Origin: Maritalea porphyrae
GTDB lineage: Bacteria; Pseudomonadota; Alphaproteobacteria; Rhizobiales; Devosiaceae
Length of the DNA: 64,000 nt
Direction: 5' to 3'
Assembly: GCF_030159895.1 (NCBI RefSeq)
Contig: NZ_BSNI01000002.1
Coordinates: 2,320,306-2,384,305 of the forward strand
The notes beneath the pieces were generated by a model. That model ran no database searches. It was not told the origin of the DNA and saw only the letters and a list, made by a program, of their open reading frames with translations. Position 1 is the stretch's first letter, and each line of letters opens with the position of its first letter. This document shows, piece after piece, positions 51,594 to 61,828 of this stretch. The position numbers were made by a program, and so were the translations under genes.

Positions 51594-52652
51594 TTAGCCA
51601 TCAATATCTACAAGGTGAGCGTAGTAGGTAGACTCAATGATCCGCCCCTCTTTTTGGCGCCTGTTCTCGTTAAGTCCAAGATGCCGACCATTCAGATAGT
51701 ATGAGTTTGGTGTCTCCGGCATGAGTTCGCCAGGAAACGAAAACCTAAAATCATCAATCTTGAACTTCTCAAATGTATTGAAAACGCTAGCCAGCCACTT
51801 ACTACTCTTCTGGTTTCTAAGACGGGAAAAAAGACCTGCGCGAAACACAAGACCTTTGTGGAAGTATGCTGTCGACAACTGCTCATTGAAAAGGGGCATA
51901 TGCGCACTCCACCCCATCGCATGCCACTTGTTCTTATTTGACCTCACCATGCCATAACCATAATCAATCGACTGGTATTTTTTATCGGCAATGAAATCTA
52001 TTATGTCGCCCACCTGTCTACGTTGTTCATTATCAAATTGCTCATAGAGGTGCGAAAAGACAAATACATCATGAACAAGTGGCAGGCAAAGTTCACCACT
52101 TGCGTAAAGACCTGGATTAATCAATTTTCGACCTTCATATGCCTTCGGCAATTTTGCATGCAAGCTATCAACAAAAATGTTATGGCGTTGAGATGGACTC
52201 CTTACAAACGAGTGAAGTGACTGCAACCTGTCCGTAACAATGGTCACTGCCGTTGGATGAACTTCACCTGTGATGCAGAAATAGCTGGCGACGACATACC
52301 GAGCGAGCCACGCATAAATGTCGTCATTTGTTGATACCTCCAGATAGCGAAGATATTCGCGCCTTTGCTTTGCAGTTAGAATATCTTCGATTGCAAGGCC
52401 AAACTGCAGCAGCTTGCCAAACGCATTTTCAAAACAACCATCGTTACTGCCCAACAAAGTGGACGCAGATATTTCATTTGGAATAAGGCTCCGCCATTTT
52501 GCGACTTCAGGAAGTGCCAACATTTCCTCGTAATTGCTTGTGCGTTCTTCGTTGCTGCCAATATCAAATCGCTGAAAAAGGAGATGACGAATTGTCGGCC
52601 CTGCATTTTCCATTAAGTATTGCAGACGCTTTTTCCGCCGATTTGCAAGCAT
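51594..52652 (-). CDS. Unrecognised 352-residue soluble protein
   Basis: A soluble, mainly helical protein without signal peptide or membrane segment, starting with the basic MLANRRKKRLQYL. It contains aromatic-rich stretches such as DYGYGMVRSNKNKWHAMGW (about 235-255), faintly like alpha/alpha-toroid enzymes. I do not recognise the family and assign no function. It lies between tRNA-Leu and gpt, with a promoter-sized gap upstream (52653-52844) in which nothing clear is seen. Base composition looks somewhat more AT-rich than its neighbours by eye. It may be an accessory gene acquired next to the tRNA, but no integrase or repeat accompanies it. Confidence 0.7.
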   Translation of the reverse strand: MLANRRKKRLQYLMENAGPTIRHLLFQRFDIGSNEERTSNYEEMLALPEVAKWRSLIPNEISASTLLGSNDGCFENAFGKLLQFGLAIEDILTAKQRREYLRYLEVSTNDDIYAWLARYVVASYFCITGEVHPTAVTIVTDRLQSLHSFVRSPSQRHNIFVDSLHAKLPKAYEGRKLINPGLYASGELCLPLVHDVFVFSHLYEQFDNEQRRQVGDIIDFIADKKYQSIDYGYGMVRSNKNKWHAMGWSAHMPLFNEQLSTAYFHKGLVFRAGLFSRLRNQKSSKWLASVFNTFEKFKIDDFRFSFPGELMPETPNSYYLNGRHLGLNENRRQKEGRIIESTYYAHLVDIDG

Positions 52653-52844
52653 AACAATACCTCCCTAAGCACACCAATTAGCAAACAACAACACCAGCAT
52701 GCCTCACCACATCACCGCAAAACTGGAAGCAAAAATCAGTCTGGTCCGTCACTCAACAAGGCGCATTGATTTGGCTCATGGTTCTGCAATGCGAAGATGC
52801 AAACGATTTTTGGAACTGTACCCATAGTCTTGTGGCATACGCAC

Positions 52845-52866
52845 AAAAAAGCGCCCCGCAGGGCGC
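52845..52866 (-). terminator. Terminator of the gpt transcript
   Basis: On the minus strand a six-bp GC stem GCGCCC/GGGCGC (52851-52856 with 52861-52866) and four-base loop is followed by six T (52845-52850). It lies about 30 bases after the gpt stop. Confidence 0.88.
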
Positions 52867-52895
52867 CTTCGCTTGTTTGCCTAATTGGTTGCCGC

Positions 52896-53396
52896 TTAGT
52901 CATCCGACCCATGAATTGGTGGCGCGTACGAAACGTCCATGTCCCATGGGAAATAGATCCAAGTGTCCTGAGATACTTCCGTCACAAAGCTGTTCACTAG
53001 GTCGCGTGCTAATGGCTTCGCGTAAACGGTCGCAAAGTGCGCATTGGGCAGCATTGCCCGCACGGCGCGTCCCGTTTTGCCGGTGTCGACAAGGTCGTCA
53101 ACAATCAATACCTTTTTGTCATCCGCCGCATCAAGCGCCAGGATGTCATCTGCGATGGATTTGAGCACTTGTAGCTTGCCCTGATCCTTATACTCATATG
53201 AGGAAATCGAAACGCTCTCAATCACACGGATACCCAGCTCACGCGCAATGATTGCTGCAGGCACAAGACCACCGCGGGTGATGCAAACTATGGCGTCAAA
53301 CGGCCCTTCGGAGTTCAATCGCCACGCCAATGCGCGCGAATCGCGGTGAAATTGGTCCCATGAAACGGGAAAGCTTTTATTTTGCGGTGCGCTCAT
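52896..53396 (-). CDS. gpt: Xanthine phosphoribosyltransferase Gpt
   Basis: A 166-residue type I phosphoribosyltransferase for purine salvage (xanthine/guanine + PRPP). The PRPP motif is [13 protein letters not shown] (about 96-108) and the pyrophosphate loop [10 protein letters not shown] (about 38-47). The C-terminal segment YFPWDMD is typical for Gpt. ATG 53396 has AGAGG six bases upstream; a TTG two codons before is less likely. It starts 11 bases after the CinA-like gene stop, so both are probably one transcript ending at the terminator near 52850. Confidence 0.92.
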   Translation of the reverse strand: MSAPQNKSFPVSWDQFHRDSRALAWRLNSEGPFDAIVCITRGGLVPAAIIARELGIRVIESVSISSYEYKDQGKLQVLKSIADDILALDAADDKKVLIVDDLVDTGKTGRAVRAMLPNAHFATVYAKPLARDLVNSFVTEVSQDTWIYFPWDMDVSYAPPIHGSDD

Positions 53397-53407
53397 GGCC
53401 AACCTCT

Positions 53408-54166
53408 TTAGATTTTCAATTTGTTCTTCGTTGCCGCAGCAATAATGTCCCGAACTTTTTGCGTCGCTTCATCCAATAAAGGCTTATCGGCGGAGCGCAA
53501 CACAATTTGCGTTACATATTTGTCCGACCCCATTTGAGGGTAAGAGCCGATTTTGACCGTTGGGTAAGAATTTTGCAATGCCGCAAGTGGCTCAGATAGT
53601 GAACTTTCCCCAACCTGTGAGTCACAACTGGCCGAAAAGACCTCTATTCCCGTTTCCAATTTCGGCGCAATTGCTTCGAGCATGCCCTGCATGATCTTTG
53701 GCACGCCAGCCATCACGTAGACATTGCCGATGTGAATACCCGGCGCACCAGAAACGGTGTTGGGGATCAACTCGCCACCATCAGGGATGCGTGCCATGCG
53801 CAAGCGTCCCTCATTCATTGGATAGTCGGTGAACCTATCTTGCATCATCTTGATGGCACGATCATCCACTTTCAGTGCCACACCAAATGCTTTAGCCACG
53901 CCGTCGGCGGTGATGTCGTCGTGCGTGGGGCCAATGCCACCTGTTGTAAAGACATAAGTGAACTTCTTGCGCAGCGCGTTCAACGCATCAACGATTTCAT
54001 CAATCTCATCAGCGATGACCCGGACTTCACAAAGCTCAATGTTAAGGTCGGCACAAAAGTCTGCAACTGTGCCAATATTCTTGTCCTTCGTGCGCCCGGA
54101 CAAAATCTCGTCGCCAATCACCAGCATGCCGGCAGTCACTCGTTTCTGGTTATTCGCATCAGCCAT
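53408..54166 (-). CDS. CinA-like molybdopterin-binding domain protein
   Basis: A 252-residue protein matching the N-terminal MoaB/MogA-like domain of competence/damage-inducible CinA ([52 protein letters not shown]). The C-terminal deamidase domain of full CinA is missing. Such short forms have been linked to nucleotide or NMN-related pyrophosphatase activity, but the role is not sure. ATG 54166 follows TAGGTG by six bases. It is divergent from sfsA. Confidence 0.9.
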   Translation of the reverse strand: MADANNQKRVTAGMLVIGDEILSGRTKDKNIGTVADFCADLNIELCEVRVIADEIDEIVDALNALRKKFTYVFTTGGIGPTHDDITADGVAKAFGVALKVDDRAIKMMQDRFTDYPMNEGRLRMARIPDGGELIPNTVSGAPGIHIGNVYVMAGVPKIMQGMLEAIAPKLETGIEVFSASCDSQVGESSLSEPLAALQNSYPTVKIGSYPQMGSDKYVTQIVLRSADKPLLDEATQKVRDIIAAATKNKLKI

Positions 54167-54259
54167 ATGTTTCACCTAACTCTTTGCTTGACTGAATGCC
54201 CAAGCCTAAGAACAATTGCAAGCCTGTTCGGCACCATCATCCTACCCCGGAGTTCAGTT

Positions 54260-54970
54260 TTGCGCCTTCCCTCGCCACTTTTGCGTGGCACGTTGATTAA
54301 ACGATACAAACGTTTCCTTGCAGACATAACGTTAGAAGGCGGCGAGTTGATCACTGCCCACTGTGCAAATCCAGGCGCAATGCTAGGACTTAACATGCCC
54401 GGCCTGCCTGTATTTGTTTCCAAGTCTGACAACCCAAAACGCAAACTTCAATATTCGCTTGAATTGGTAGAGCTCCCAACTGGCCTTGTGGGGATCAACA
54501 CCAACTACCCAAACAAAATTGTTGGTGAAGCGCTTTCGGAGGACGCCATTTCGGAGTTAAACCCAATTGAGGACTTCAGGGCAGAAGTCAAATATGGCGA
54601 AAACTCGCGCATCGACTTCCTTCTCAACCAAAAAGCGAACCAAATGACTTATTTAGAAGTCAAAAATGTACACTTGGCACGCGGTGATGGCTTAGCGGAG
54701 TTCCCCGACTGCGAAACGGAAAGAGGCGTCAAACACTTGAATGAGCTTGCGAATATGGTGGCTGCGGGACATCGGGCGATAAATCTCTATCTGGTCCAGC
54801 GCACGGATTGTGATCGTTTCGGGTTTGCGCAAGACTTGGCGCCCAAATATGCAAATGCGGTCCGCAAAGCCCACGATGAAGGGGTTGAATTTTTGTGCTA
54901 TGATTGCGACATCAGCCGCAATGAAATTCGTCTTGCTTCAAGGCTTCCAATTTTATTGCCTTCAAGCTAG
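54260..54970 (+). CDS. sfsA: Sugar fermentation stimulation protein SfsA (TTG start)
   Basis: A 236-residue protein of the SfsA family, a DNA/RNA-binding nuclease-like fold. Visible markers are LRLPSPLLRGTLIKRYKRFLAD at the start, CANPGAM, the nuclease-like GENSRIDFLL, and EVKNVHL. The start is TTG 54260 with GGAG seven bases upstream; although the frame is open for 500 bases further 5', that part is antisense to the CinA-like gene and unrelated to SfsA. It leads a probable operon sfsA-map-radC. Confidence 0.92.
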   Translation: MRLPSPLLRGTLIKRYKRFLADITLEGGELITAHCANPGAMLGLNMPGLPVFVSKSDNPKRKLQYSLELVELPTGLVGINTNYPNKIVGEALSEDAISELNPIEDFRAEVKYGENSRIDFLLNQKANQMTYLEVKNVHLARGDGLAEFPDCETERGVKHLNELANMVAAGHRAINLYLVQRTDCDRFGFAQDLAPKYANAVRKAHDEGVEFLCYDCDISRNEIRLASRLPILLPSS

Positions 54971-55000
54971 TTTGCGCTCAAATCGAATTGAGAAGAACTA

Positions 55001-55831
55001 ATGGTCACCTACGCATCCGCAAAACCATATCAAAAGCGCACACCTGGCATCATCCCGCTTCATGGCGAAGAAGGCTTTGAAGGCATGCGCAAAGCTGGTG
55101 CACTTGCTGCCCAGGCGCTCGACATCATGTATGAGCACGCCAAACCCGGTATCACCACAGCTGAACTTGACCGAATTGCATTTGAGTTTGCCAAAGACAA
55201 CAATGCCGTGCCTGCCACATTGAACTATCGCGGCTATCGGCATTCAATCTGCACCAGCATCAACCATGTGGTTTGTCACGGCATTCCAAACGAAAAAGCG
55301 CTCAAAGATGGTGATATCGTCAACATTGACATCACTCTGATCGTTGATGGCTGGCACGGCGACACGAGCCGGATGTACCCAATTGGTGACATTTCAAGAA
55401 AAGCAGAGCGCCTAATTGAAGTGACCTATGAAAGTCTTGCGCGCGCACTTGAGGTGGCAAAACCCGGCAACACCACTGGCGACATTGGGGCAGCAATTCA
55501 ATCTTTTGCCGAAGGCGAGCGCACGTCTGTTGTTCGCGATTTTGTTGGCCACGGTATTGGACGCCTATTCCATGATGAACCAAACATCATGCATTTTGGC
55601 ACGCCCGGCACTGGCCCTGAATTGAAACCCGGCATGATTTTCACCATCGAGCCAATGATCAATTTGGGCCGACAACATGTAAAAGTTTTGGCTGACGGCT
55701 GGACCGCGGTGACACGTGACCGCACACTCTCTGCACAGTGCGAGCATTCCATTGGAATAACCGAGCACGGATGTGAAATCTTCACACAAAGTCCAAACGG
55801 CTTGTTCAACCCGCTTGAGGCGAGCAGATAA
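55001..55831 (+). CDS. map: Methionine aminopeptidase type I
   Basis: A 276-residue metalloprotease that removes N-terminal methionine from new proteins. Metal ligands are seen in [20 protein letters not shown] (two Asp), [12 protein letters not shown] (His), FTIEPM (Glu) and [10 protein letters not shown] (Glu). The N-terminal extension of about 25 residues is usual in alphaproteobacteria. It follows sfsA by 30 bases and shares one base with radC (TAATG). Confidence 0.95.
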   Translation: MVTYASAKPYQKRTPGIIPLHGEEGFEGMRKAGALAAQALDIMYEHAKPGITTAELDRIAFEFAKDNNAVPATLNYRGYRHSICTSINHVVCHGIPNEKALKDGDIVNIDITLIVDGWHGDTSRMYPIGDISRKAERLIEVTYESLARALEVAKPGNTTGDIGAAIQSFAEGERTSVVRDFVGHGIGRLFHDEPNIMHFGTPGTGPELKPGMIFTIEPMINLGRQHVKVLADGWTAVTRDRTLSAQCEHSIGITEHGCEIFTQSPNGLFNPLEASR

Positions 55832-56562
55832 TGGATCAAGGCCCGAAACAGTCCGACAAAAACAAGTTGTCTGGCATGTCTGAGGCGCCGCAGCCACATT
55901 ATCATGGCCACCGAGACCGACTACGCGCACGCTTTCAGAAAGCAGGCGCGGAAGGCATGCAGGACTATGAATTGCTCGAATTACTTCTGTTCCGCATTCT
56001 GCCGCGCCGCGACACGAAACCCATAGCCAAAGCCCTAATTGACCGATTTGGTAGTTTCTCTGAGGTATTGTCAGCGCCACCAAATCTCTTGCAAGAAATA
56101 GACGGTTTGGGCCCGACAGCGGCAACAGACATTAAAGTCATTCAGGCCGCAGCGCAGCGATTTTCCAAATCAAAAGTTCCTGAACGCCCAACACTTGGGT
56201 CATGGTCCGAGCTTCTCGACTATTGCCATGCACAAATGGCATATGAAAACAAAGAGCAGTTTCGGATTTTATTCTTAGACAAGAAGAACAAACTGATCGC
56301 TGATGAAGTGCAGCAGGTTGGCACTGTTGACCACACGCCCGTCTATCCGCGCGAAGTGATCAAACGCTCATTAGAATTATCCGCAACAGCGCTGATTCTA
56401 TTGCACAATCACCCGTCAGGCGACCCAACCCCGTCAAATGCCGATATTCAAATGACCCGCGCGATAGATGAGATCGCCAAGCCGCTTGGTATCACCGTGC
56501 ACGATCATATTATTATTGCAAAAGACGGGCATGCGTCATTGCGGGGGCTGAAGCTATTTTAA
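55831..56562 (+). CDS. radC: DNA repair protein RadC-family (JAMM domain)
   Basis: A 243-residue protein. A helix-hairpin-helix region (about 30-110; LLEIDGLGP-like [13 protein letters not shown]) precedes a JAB1/MPN metalloprotease-like domain with His192, His194 and Asp205 in [14 protein letters not shown] and an upstream Glu. The name is historical; the role in repair is doubtful and the activity unknown. It is coupled to map by a one-base overlap. Its stop interlocks with that of the convergent GNAT gene (TTAA). Confidence 0.93.
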   Translation: MDQGPKQSDKNKLSGMSEAPQPHYHGHRDRLRARFQKAGAEGMQDYELLELLLFRILPRRDTKPIAKALIDRFGSFSEVLSAPPNLLQEIDGLGPTAATDIKVIQAAAQRFSKSKVPERPTLGSWSELLDYCHAQMAYENKEQFRILFLDKKNKLIADEVQQVGTVDHTPVYPREVIKRSLELSATALILLHNHPSGDPTPSNADIQMTRAIDEIAKPLGITVHDHIIIAKDGHASLRGLKLF

Positions 56563-57761
56563 GTCTTAAGGACAGGCGGCAATATGCCTCTAATCGTTTT
56601 GTAAAAAGCGAATAGCTTTGCATTTCCTTTTACGACCATCTTAAGCCGTTCAATCCCGGCTTGGGCGACAAAGAAGACCCACCCTTTTACAGTACGCGGA
56701 ATAAAACAGGTGCATACTGGTTGCATAACGTTGCACCAGCGCCGCTTCTCATCAGCCTCGCCGACACCAATATCAACAAGGTTAAAACCGTCGTCATTCA
56801 ACTCAGTTTTTAGCACTTCGAGAAGGCATTGATTGCCTGGCGATCCAGCCATGACACCCGCATCATCGGTCATTGACGAAATCAGCATAAACAATTTGCG
56901 CTGATGTGCGATACAATAGCGCGCAGAAATCACTTCACCATCAAGGCATAATGCATAGATAATTGGGCGAACAGAATTAGCCGTCGCGAACACATCCGCA
57001 TAAGCAGCACGCACCTTTTCATCGGCAAACGGATCTTCAATGTCGAGCTGTTCAAATCGAACGCGCTTTTGCGCAAATACAGTTTTGAGCGGATGCACTA
57101 TCTCACCGGGAAGTTCAAAGCTCTTCAGCTCAACTTTGCCGAGTGCATCTAGCTTTTGGCGATGCTGCTTGTCGCGACGGCGGCGCTTACGGTCCCTGCG
57201 TTCCTTATCCGCTTCTTCCCAACTGTCAAACTCAGTTCGATAAACATAATCACAAACAGGCTTCTTGCTCTGTCCCTCGAATGCTTCGAACTCAATATTC
57301 TCGCCCGTGAGCACGCCAGGCATATAAACCGCATCTGAGGGCGGCAATGCGCGCACCAAGGTCCGCCAGAATTCTTTTCGATCGTCTTCGGACAGTTTGG
57401 ACATGATGGCCGTGTTGATTAACGGACCATTGCAGGCCACATGCGAGCCCACGAACCACGTCAGAACTGTTGCGCCCAAGCGCCGGGTCATCATGAGCGG
57501 CAGAACCACAAAAGGTTCTCGGTTGCAGTATGCGGTGACATAGAACTGGCGTTGCAGTGGAATTTCGCACTGCTCTACCCACGAGCGCACAAAATCAAAG
57601 CTTTGCCCAGGCGACTGGATGCCAAAGGCCTCTAGCGCGCGCCATTGCGGCTCTACTTCGTAGATGTCCGATGTAACGGTGAACATGGGCTTCCAATCTG
57701 AAGGCGAACCATCATGCACCAATGCAGATTTCCCATTTTTATGTTCGTCAGCCAACTTCAC
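56559..57761 (-). CDS. GNAT/CelD-like acetyltransferase family protein (GTG start)
   Basis: A 400-residue protein with the double-GNAT layout of the BioF2-like/CelD family (PF13480 type), with a basic stretch (about 185-205, rich in Arg and Lys) and the C-terminal [20 protein letters not shown] and [14 protein letters not shown]. CelD homologues are associated with cellulose or exopolysaccharide synthesis, but no such genes are adjacent. GTG 57761 is supported by GGAG six bases upstream. The substrate is unknown. Confidence 0.83.
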   Translation of the reverse strand: MKLADEHKNGKSALVHDGSPSDWKPMFTVTSDIYEVEPQWRALEAFGIQSPGQSFDFVRSWVEQCEIPLQRQFYVTAYCNREPFVVLPLMMTRRLGATVLTWFVGSHVACNGPLINTAIMSKLSEDDRKEFWRTLVRALPPSDAVYMPGVLTGENIEFEAFEGQSKKPVCDYVYRTEFDSWEEADKERRDRKRRRRDKQHRQKLDALGKVELKSFELPGEIVHPLKTVFAQKRVRFEQLDIEDPFADEKVRAAYADVFATANSVRPIIYALCLDGEVISARYCIAHQRKLFMLISSMTDDAGVMAGSPGNQCLLEVLKTELNDDGFNLVDIGVGEADEKRRWCNVMQPVCTCFIPRTVKGWVFFVAQAGIERLKMVVKGNAKLFAFYKTIRGILPPVLKT

Positions 57762-57873
57762 AGCATGCTCCTAAAATATCGCGGAGCATCCTCACACCAA
57801 AACCCTTAAAACCTTCGCAAACGATAGCAAAGCTGGGCTCTAGATAAGCGAACAATTTGCTTTAGGGTTAATA

Positions 57874-58611
57874 TTACCCAAAGCTCTGCAGCACAGGGAA
57901 TGTTTCAAGCAGCCAAAAGCTAATCCGTGTGAAGTCGCCGGTAAGAAATAAAATGCCGGTGATGATCAAGAACACTCCCATAACTTTCTCGACCATTCCT
58001 AGGTTTTTCTTGAACTTTGAGAAGAAGCTCATAAATGGGCGAACCGCTAATGCCGCCAAGAAAAACGGCACGCCTAAACCCGCTGAATAAACAGCAAGAA
58101 GCCCGGCACCTTGCCAAGCGGTTTCAGAGTTCGCTGCTACTGGCAAAATCGCCGCCAATATCGGGCCGATACAAGGTGTCCACCCCAGCGCAAAAGCGAG
58201 ACCGAGCAAATATCCCCCGAGCGGACCAGATGCTTTGGACGGCCCATCAAACTTGGCTTGTCGATACAAAAACCCGATGCGCAGGACGCCCAAAAAGTGA
58301 AGCCCCATCACAATGATGGCTATGCCAGCAAGAGAAGTGAGCCAGGAAAGTGACGAGCGCAGCATTTCCCCAAACAGGGTCGCGGTAGCACCTAAGCCAA
58401 CAAAGATTGTCGAGAAGCCAAGAATGAAGAAGAATGAAGTGAGAACAGTGCGCCACCAAACAGCGCTCCCGGTGCTTCCTTCACGGCGCAACTCTTCAAA
58501 CGTTGTTCCCCCCATATAACTCAAATATGGCGGCACCAGCGGCAACACGCACGGTGACAGGAAACTCAAAATACCGGCGCCGAAAATGACAGGAATGCTC
58601 AAAGAGATCAT
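57874..58611 (-). CDS. ccdA: Cytochrome c biogenesis protein CcdA (DsbD-like membrane thiol carrier)
   Basis: A 245-residue protein with six helices. The two redox cysteines are Cys21 (SPCVLPLVPPYL) and Cys147 (GWTPCIGPIL), the CcdA hallmark. It carries electrons from cytoplasmic thioredoxin across the membrane for cytochrome c maturation or other periplasmic thiol reduction. No partner thioredoxin is adjacent. It stands alone, convergent to nothing near, with about 110 bases to the GNAT gene upstream of its stop. Confidence 0.93.
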   Translation of the reverse strand: MISLSIPVIFGAGILSFLSPCVLPLVPPYLSYMGGTTFEELRREGSTGSAVWWRTVLTSFFFILGFSTIFVGLGATATLFGEMLRSSLSWLTSLAGIAIIVMGLHFLGVLRIGFLYRQAKFDGPSKASGPLGGYLLGLAFALGWTPCIGPILAAILPVAANSETAWQGAGLLAVYSAGLGVPFFLAALAVRPFMSFFSKFKKNLGMVEKVMGVFLIITGILFLTGDFTRISFWLLETFPVLQSFG

Positions 58612-58817
58612 AAGTGCTCCATTCTGTCCCCTCTATTGCCCGATCAACACCAAACGCGCAAGCACCTCACTGTCGCACTCAAGCGATTGTGAATCTTGTT
58701 GAGAATCTCGCAAAATGCCAGAAATCCGCCGCTTTCGCCCTTCGGCCAATTGGCAGCGTGCAAAACATGTGCTAACCCGCGCCTCATAACCCCCTATGAT
58801 ACATATTGGACAGTGTG

Positions 58818-59498
58818 ATGACCGACTTGCCGATCAAGATCGCCCCTTCCATCCTTTCCGCAGATTTTGCGCGCCTTGGCGAAGAAGTTAAAGCCATTGA
58901 TGACGCTGGTTGCGAATGGGTCCACGTTGATGTGATGGACGGACACTTTGTGCCAAACATCACCATCGGACCAATGATCGTCGAGGCGATCCGTCCCGTG
59001 ACCAAGAAGATCTTGGATGTTCATCTCATGATCGCACCCGCTGATCCTTATCTCGAAGCTTTTGCAAAAGCTGGGTCAGATATCATCACCGTTCACGCTG
59101 AAGCCGGTCCTCACCTAGATCGCTCCTTGCAGGCCATTCGCAACATGGGCAAAAAGGCTGGCGTTTCACTAAACCCTTCAACACCCGTTTCTGTGATCGA
59201 AAATGTGATTGATCGTTTGGACCTCATTTTGATCATGAGTGTGAACCCAGGATTTGGCGGACAAGCCTTTATCCCGCAAGCGATTGAAAAAATCCGTCAA
59301 GCCAAAGCCCTTGTCGGCGACCGTCCAATCGACATCGAAGTTGATGGCGGCGTGACAGAACACAACGCTGCAGAAATCGCGGCCGCTGGTGCCAATGCAC
59401 TAGTTGCTGGTTCTGCCGTTTATAAAGGCAATGATCCGACCACATATGGACCGCGCATGGATGCGATCCGCAACGCCGCCCTTTCGGGACGCGGCTAA
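58818..59498 (+). CDS. rpe: Ribulose-phosphate 3-epimerase
   Basis: A 226-residue TIM-barrel enzyme interconverting ribulose 5-phosphate and xylulose 5-phosphate. Signatures are [34 protein letters not shown] with metal His and Asp, [10 protein letters not shown] and VDGGV with the second Asp. ATG 58818 gives the standard start; GTG 58815 and TTG 58806 are in frame. It precedes purB by 41 bases, probably cotranscribed. Confidence 0.95.
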   Translation: MTDLPIKIAPSILSADFARLGEEVKAIDDAGCEWVHVDVMDGHFVPNITIGPMIVEAIRPVTKKILDVHLMIAPADPYLEAFAKAGSDIITVHAEAGPHLDRSLQAIRNMGKKAGVSLNPSTPVSVIENVIDRLDLILIMSVNPGFGGQAFIPQAIEKIRQAKALVGDRPIDIEVDGGVTEHNAAEIAAAGANALVAGSAVYKGNDPTTYGPRMDAIRNAALSGRG

Positions 59499-59539
59499 TC
59501 CAATCCTGAATCAAAAATTTCAGAAAGACAGCTAAGCCC

Positions 59540-60847
59540 ATGATTCCTCGTTACTCTCGCGAACAAATGACCTCAATCTGGTCGCCTGAATCAAAATTCA
59601 AAATCTGGTTCGACATCGAGGCACATGCAGCCTCGGCGCAGGTTAAACAAGGCGTTGTGCCGCAAGAAGCAGCCGATGTGATTTGGGCAAAAGGCAAAGA
59701 CGCACAATTCAATGTTGAGCGCATCGATGAAATTGAACGCGAAGTCAAACACGACGTTATTGCATTCCTGACGCACCTAGCTGAAATCGTTGGGCCTGAA
59801 GCGCGCTTTGTACACCAAGGCATGACATCATCTGACGTCTTGGACACATGCTTTAACGTGCAATTGGTCAAAGCGACCGACTTGTTGCTTGAAGATATGG
59901 ACAAGTTGCTTGCTGCCATCAAAAAACGCGCATTTGAGCATAAAACCACAATCACCATTGGCCGAAGCCACGGCATTCACGCCGAGCCAACCACATTCGG
60001 CATTAAGTTGGCGCAGGCATATGCAGAGTTTGATCGCTGCAAACAGCGCTTGATTAACGCGCGTGAAGAGATTGCCACATGCGCAATTTCAGGCGCCATC
60101 GGCACCTTCGCCAATATCGATCCAAGTGTTGAAGAATATGTGGCGGAACAAATGGGTTTGGCATCTGAGCCAGTATCAACCCAAGTGATCCCTCGTGACC
60201 GCCACGCAATGTATTTCGCAACTCTTGGCGTTGTTGCCTCATCAATTGAACGTTTGGCTGTCGAAGTCCGTCACCTGCAACGCACCGAAGTCTTGGAAGC
60301 TGAAGAGTTCTTCTCTAAGGGCCAAAAAGGCTCATCGGCCATGCCACACAAGCGCAACCCAATCCTTACTGAAAACCTCACTGGTTTGGCGCGGATCGTA
60401 CGTAGCGCGGTAACACCAGCGATGGAAAACGTAGCGCTTTGGCACGAACGCGACATTTCACACTCTTCTGTTGAGCGCATGATTGGCCCGGACGCGACCG
60501 TCACTTTGGATTTCGCACTGATCCGTTTGACCAACGTAGTTGAAAACTTGGTTGTCTATCCTGAAAATATGAAGGCCAACATGGACAAACTTGGTGGCCT
60601 GCACAATTCACAGCGTGTGTTGCTTGCTCTCACCCAAGCTGGTTTGTCACGCGAAGACAGCTACAGCGCCGTACAACGCAATGCCATGAAAGTCTGGCGC
60701 GGCGAAGGCGAATTTGCAGCATTCTTGAAAGCCGATGAAGAGGTTTCTAGCGCCCTCACCGATGCTCAAATCGATGATATGTTTGATGATGCCTACCATC
60801 TCAAACATGTGGACACGATCTTCACTCGAGTTTTTGGCGAGGCATAA
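59540..60847 (+). CDS. purB: Adenylosuccinate lyase
   Basis: A 435-residue member of the fumarase/aspartase superfamily acting twice in purine synthesis. The superfamily signature GSSAMPHKRNP (about 265-275) and the upstream MTSSDVLDT and GRSHGIHAEPTTFG are present. It follows rpe on the same strand and ends before a strong terminator at 60901-60929. Confidence 0.96.
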   Translation: MIPRYSREQMTSIWSPESKFKIWFDIEAHAASAQVKQGVVPQEAADVIWAKGKDAQFNVERIDEIEREVKHDVIAFLTHLAEIVGPEARFVHQGMTSSDVLDTCFNVQLVKATDLLLEDMDKLLAAIKKRAFEHKTTITIGRSHGIHAEPTTFGIKLAQAYAEFDRCKQRLINAREEIATCAISGAIGTFANIDPSVEEYVAEQMGLASEPVSTQVIPRDRHAMYFATLGVVASSIERLAVEVRHLQRTEVLEAEEFFSKGQKGSSAMPHKRNPILTENLTGLARIVRSAVTPAMENVALWHERDISHSSVERMIGPDATVTLDFALIRLTNVVENLVVYPENMKANMDKLGGLHNSQRVLLALTQAGLSREDSYSAVQRNAMKVWRGEGEFAAFLKADEEVSSALTDAQIDDMFDDAYHLKHVDTIFTRVFGEA

Positions 60848-60900
60848 TCTATCCATCAAATTGTCTTGATGTGATCTTGACCATATTGAATATGATTGAA

Positions 60901-60929
60901 AGGGTGGGCAGAGTTGCCCGCCCTTTTTC
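60901..60929 (+). terminator. Rho-independent terminator of purB
   Basis: The eight-bp stem GGGTGGGC (60902-60909) and GCCCGCCC (60916-60923), with one G-T pair and a six-base loop, is followed by TTTTTCT. It lies 54 bases after purB and directly before the EamA gene. Confidence 0.9.
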
Positions 60930-60943
60930 TTTAGGTCCTTCTC

Positions 60944-61828
60944 ATGCCCATTCGCGACGTGTTGCTCGCCATTCTTGTCGTCGCCATTTGGGGCTTCAAC
61001 TTCGTCGTAATCAAAGTTGGCGTTGCGGAAGTGCCGCCTTTGCTGCTGACCGGGTTGAGATTCCTGCTTGCCGCTTTTCCACTAATGCTATTCATAAAAC
61101 GCCCAGCAACAAGTTGGGCGAACATTATTGGCTATGGAATAAGCTTAGGTGTTCTGATGTTCGGGCTGCTCTTTCTCGGCATGAAGCTTGGCGTAAATGC
61201 ATCCATGTCTTCGATCATTCCCCAACTTCAAGTGTTTTTCACGATGGGTTTCGCCGTCCTCCTGCTCGGTGAAAAGCCAAAGCCCTGGCAACTCGCAGGT
61301 GCTGCCATTGCCTTTTCCGGCATTGCCATAATGGGAATCGAACGCTTAGGCGGCTCAGCATTCTTACCATTTATCCTTTTGGTGATTGGTGCCGTGTTCT
61401 GGGGCTTAGCCAATGTGATCGCCAAAAAGGCAGGTCAAATTGATATGTTTGCCTTCACCATCTGGACAAGCATCGCGCCCGTTATTCCACTATTTCTGCT
61501 TTCATGGCTCTTTGAGGATCACGATGCTATCGTCGCGACATTTACAAATCCTACTGCGTTGGGAATCGGCGCCGCTCTGTTTCAAGCGTACCCGGCAACC
61601 ATCGTCGGATTTGCCATTTGGAACCAGTTACTTAAAAAGCACCCCGCCAGTTTGGTCGCACCATTTTCATTGCTTGTACCAATCTTCGGCGTTTTTTCCG
61701 GCGTACTCTTTTTAGGCGAAACCATGAGTGTGCCTGCTATTATTGGCGGACTCGTGATCTTTGTTGGTTTGGCCATCAACATCTTTGGTAGCAAATTTGG
61801 GTTATGGAAGACCAAACTTGTCAGCTAA
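60944..61828 (+). CDS. EamA-family (DMT) transporter
   Basis: A 294-residue protein with ten predicted helices in two EamA repeats (about 5-140 and 150-285). The start VLLAILVVAIWGFNFVVIKVG is typical for the drug/metabolite transporter superfamily. It likely exports an amino acid, amine or metabolite, but the substrate is not predictable. The 3' end overlaps the convergent SRPBCC gene by eight bases. Confidence 0.88.
   Translation: MPIRDVLLAILVVAIWGFNFVVIKVGVAEVPPLLLTGLRFLLAAFPLMLFIKRPATSWANIIGYGISLGVLMFGLLFLGMKLGVNASMSSIIPQLQVFFTMGFAVLLLGEKPKPWQLAGAAIAFSGIAIMGIERLGGSAFLPFILLVIGAVFWGLANVIAKKAGQIDMFAFTIWTSIAPVIPLFLLSWLFEDHDAIVATFTNPTALGIGAALFQAYPATIVGFAIWNQLLKKHPASLVAPFSLLVPIFGVFSGVLFLGETMSVPAIIGGLVIFVGLAINIFGSKFGLWKTKLVS

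Noticed and set aside
51475-52652. Genomic island at tRNA-Leu
   Set aside because: Only one unknown gene is present; no integrase, no second copy of the tRNA end and no mobile genes were seen, so an island is not claimed.
53732-54259. Long open frame upstream of and in frame with sfsA
   Set aside because: It is antisense to the CinA-like gene, has no family resemblance, and SfsA length plus a GGAG site fit the TTG at 54260.
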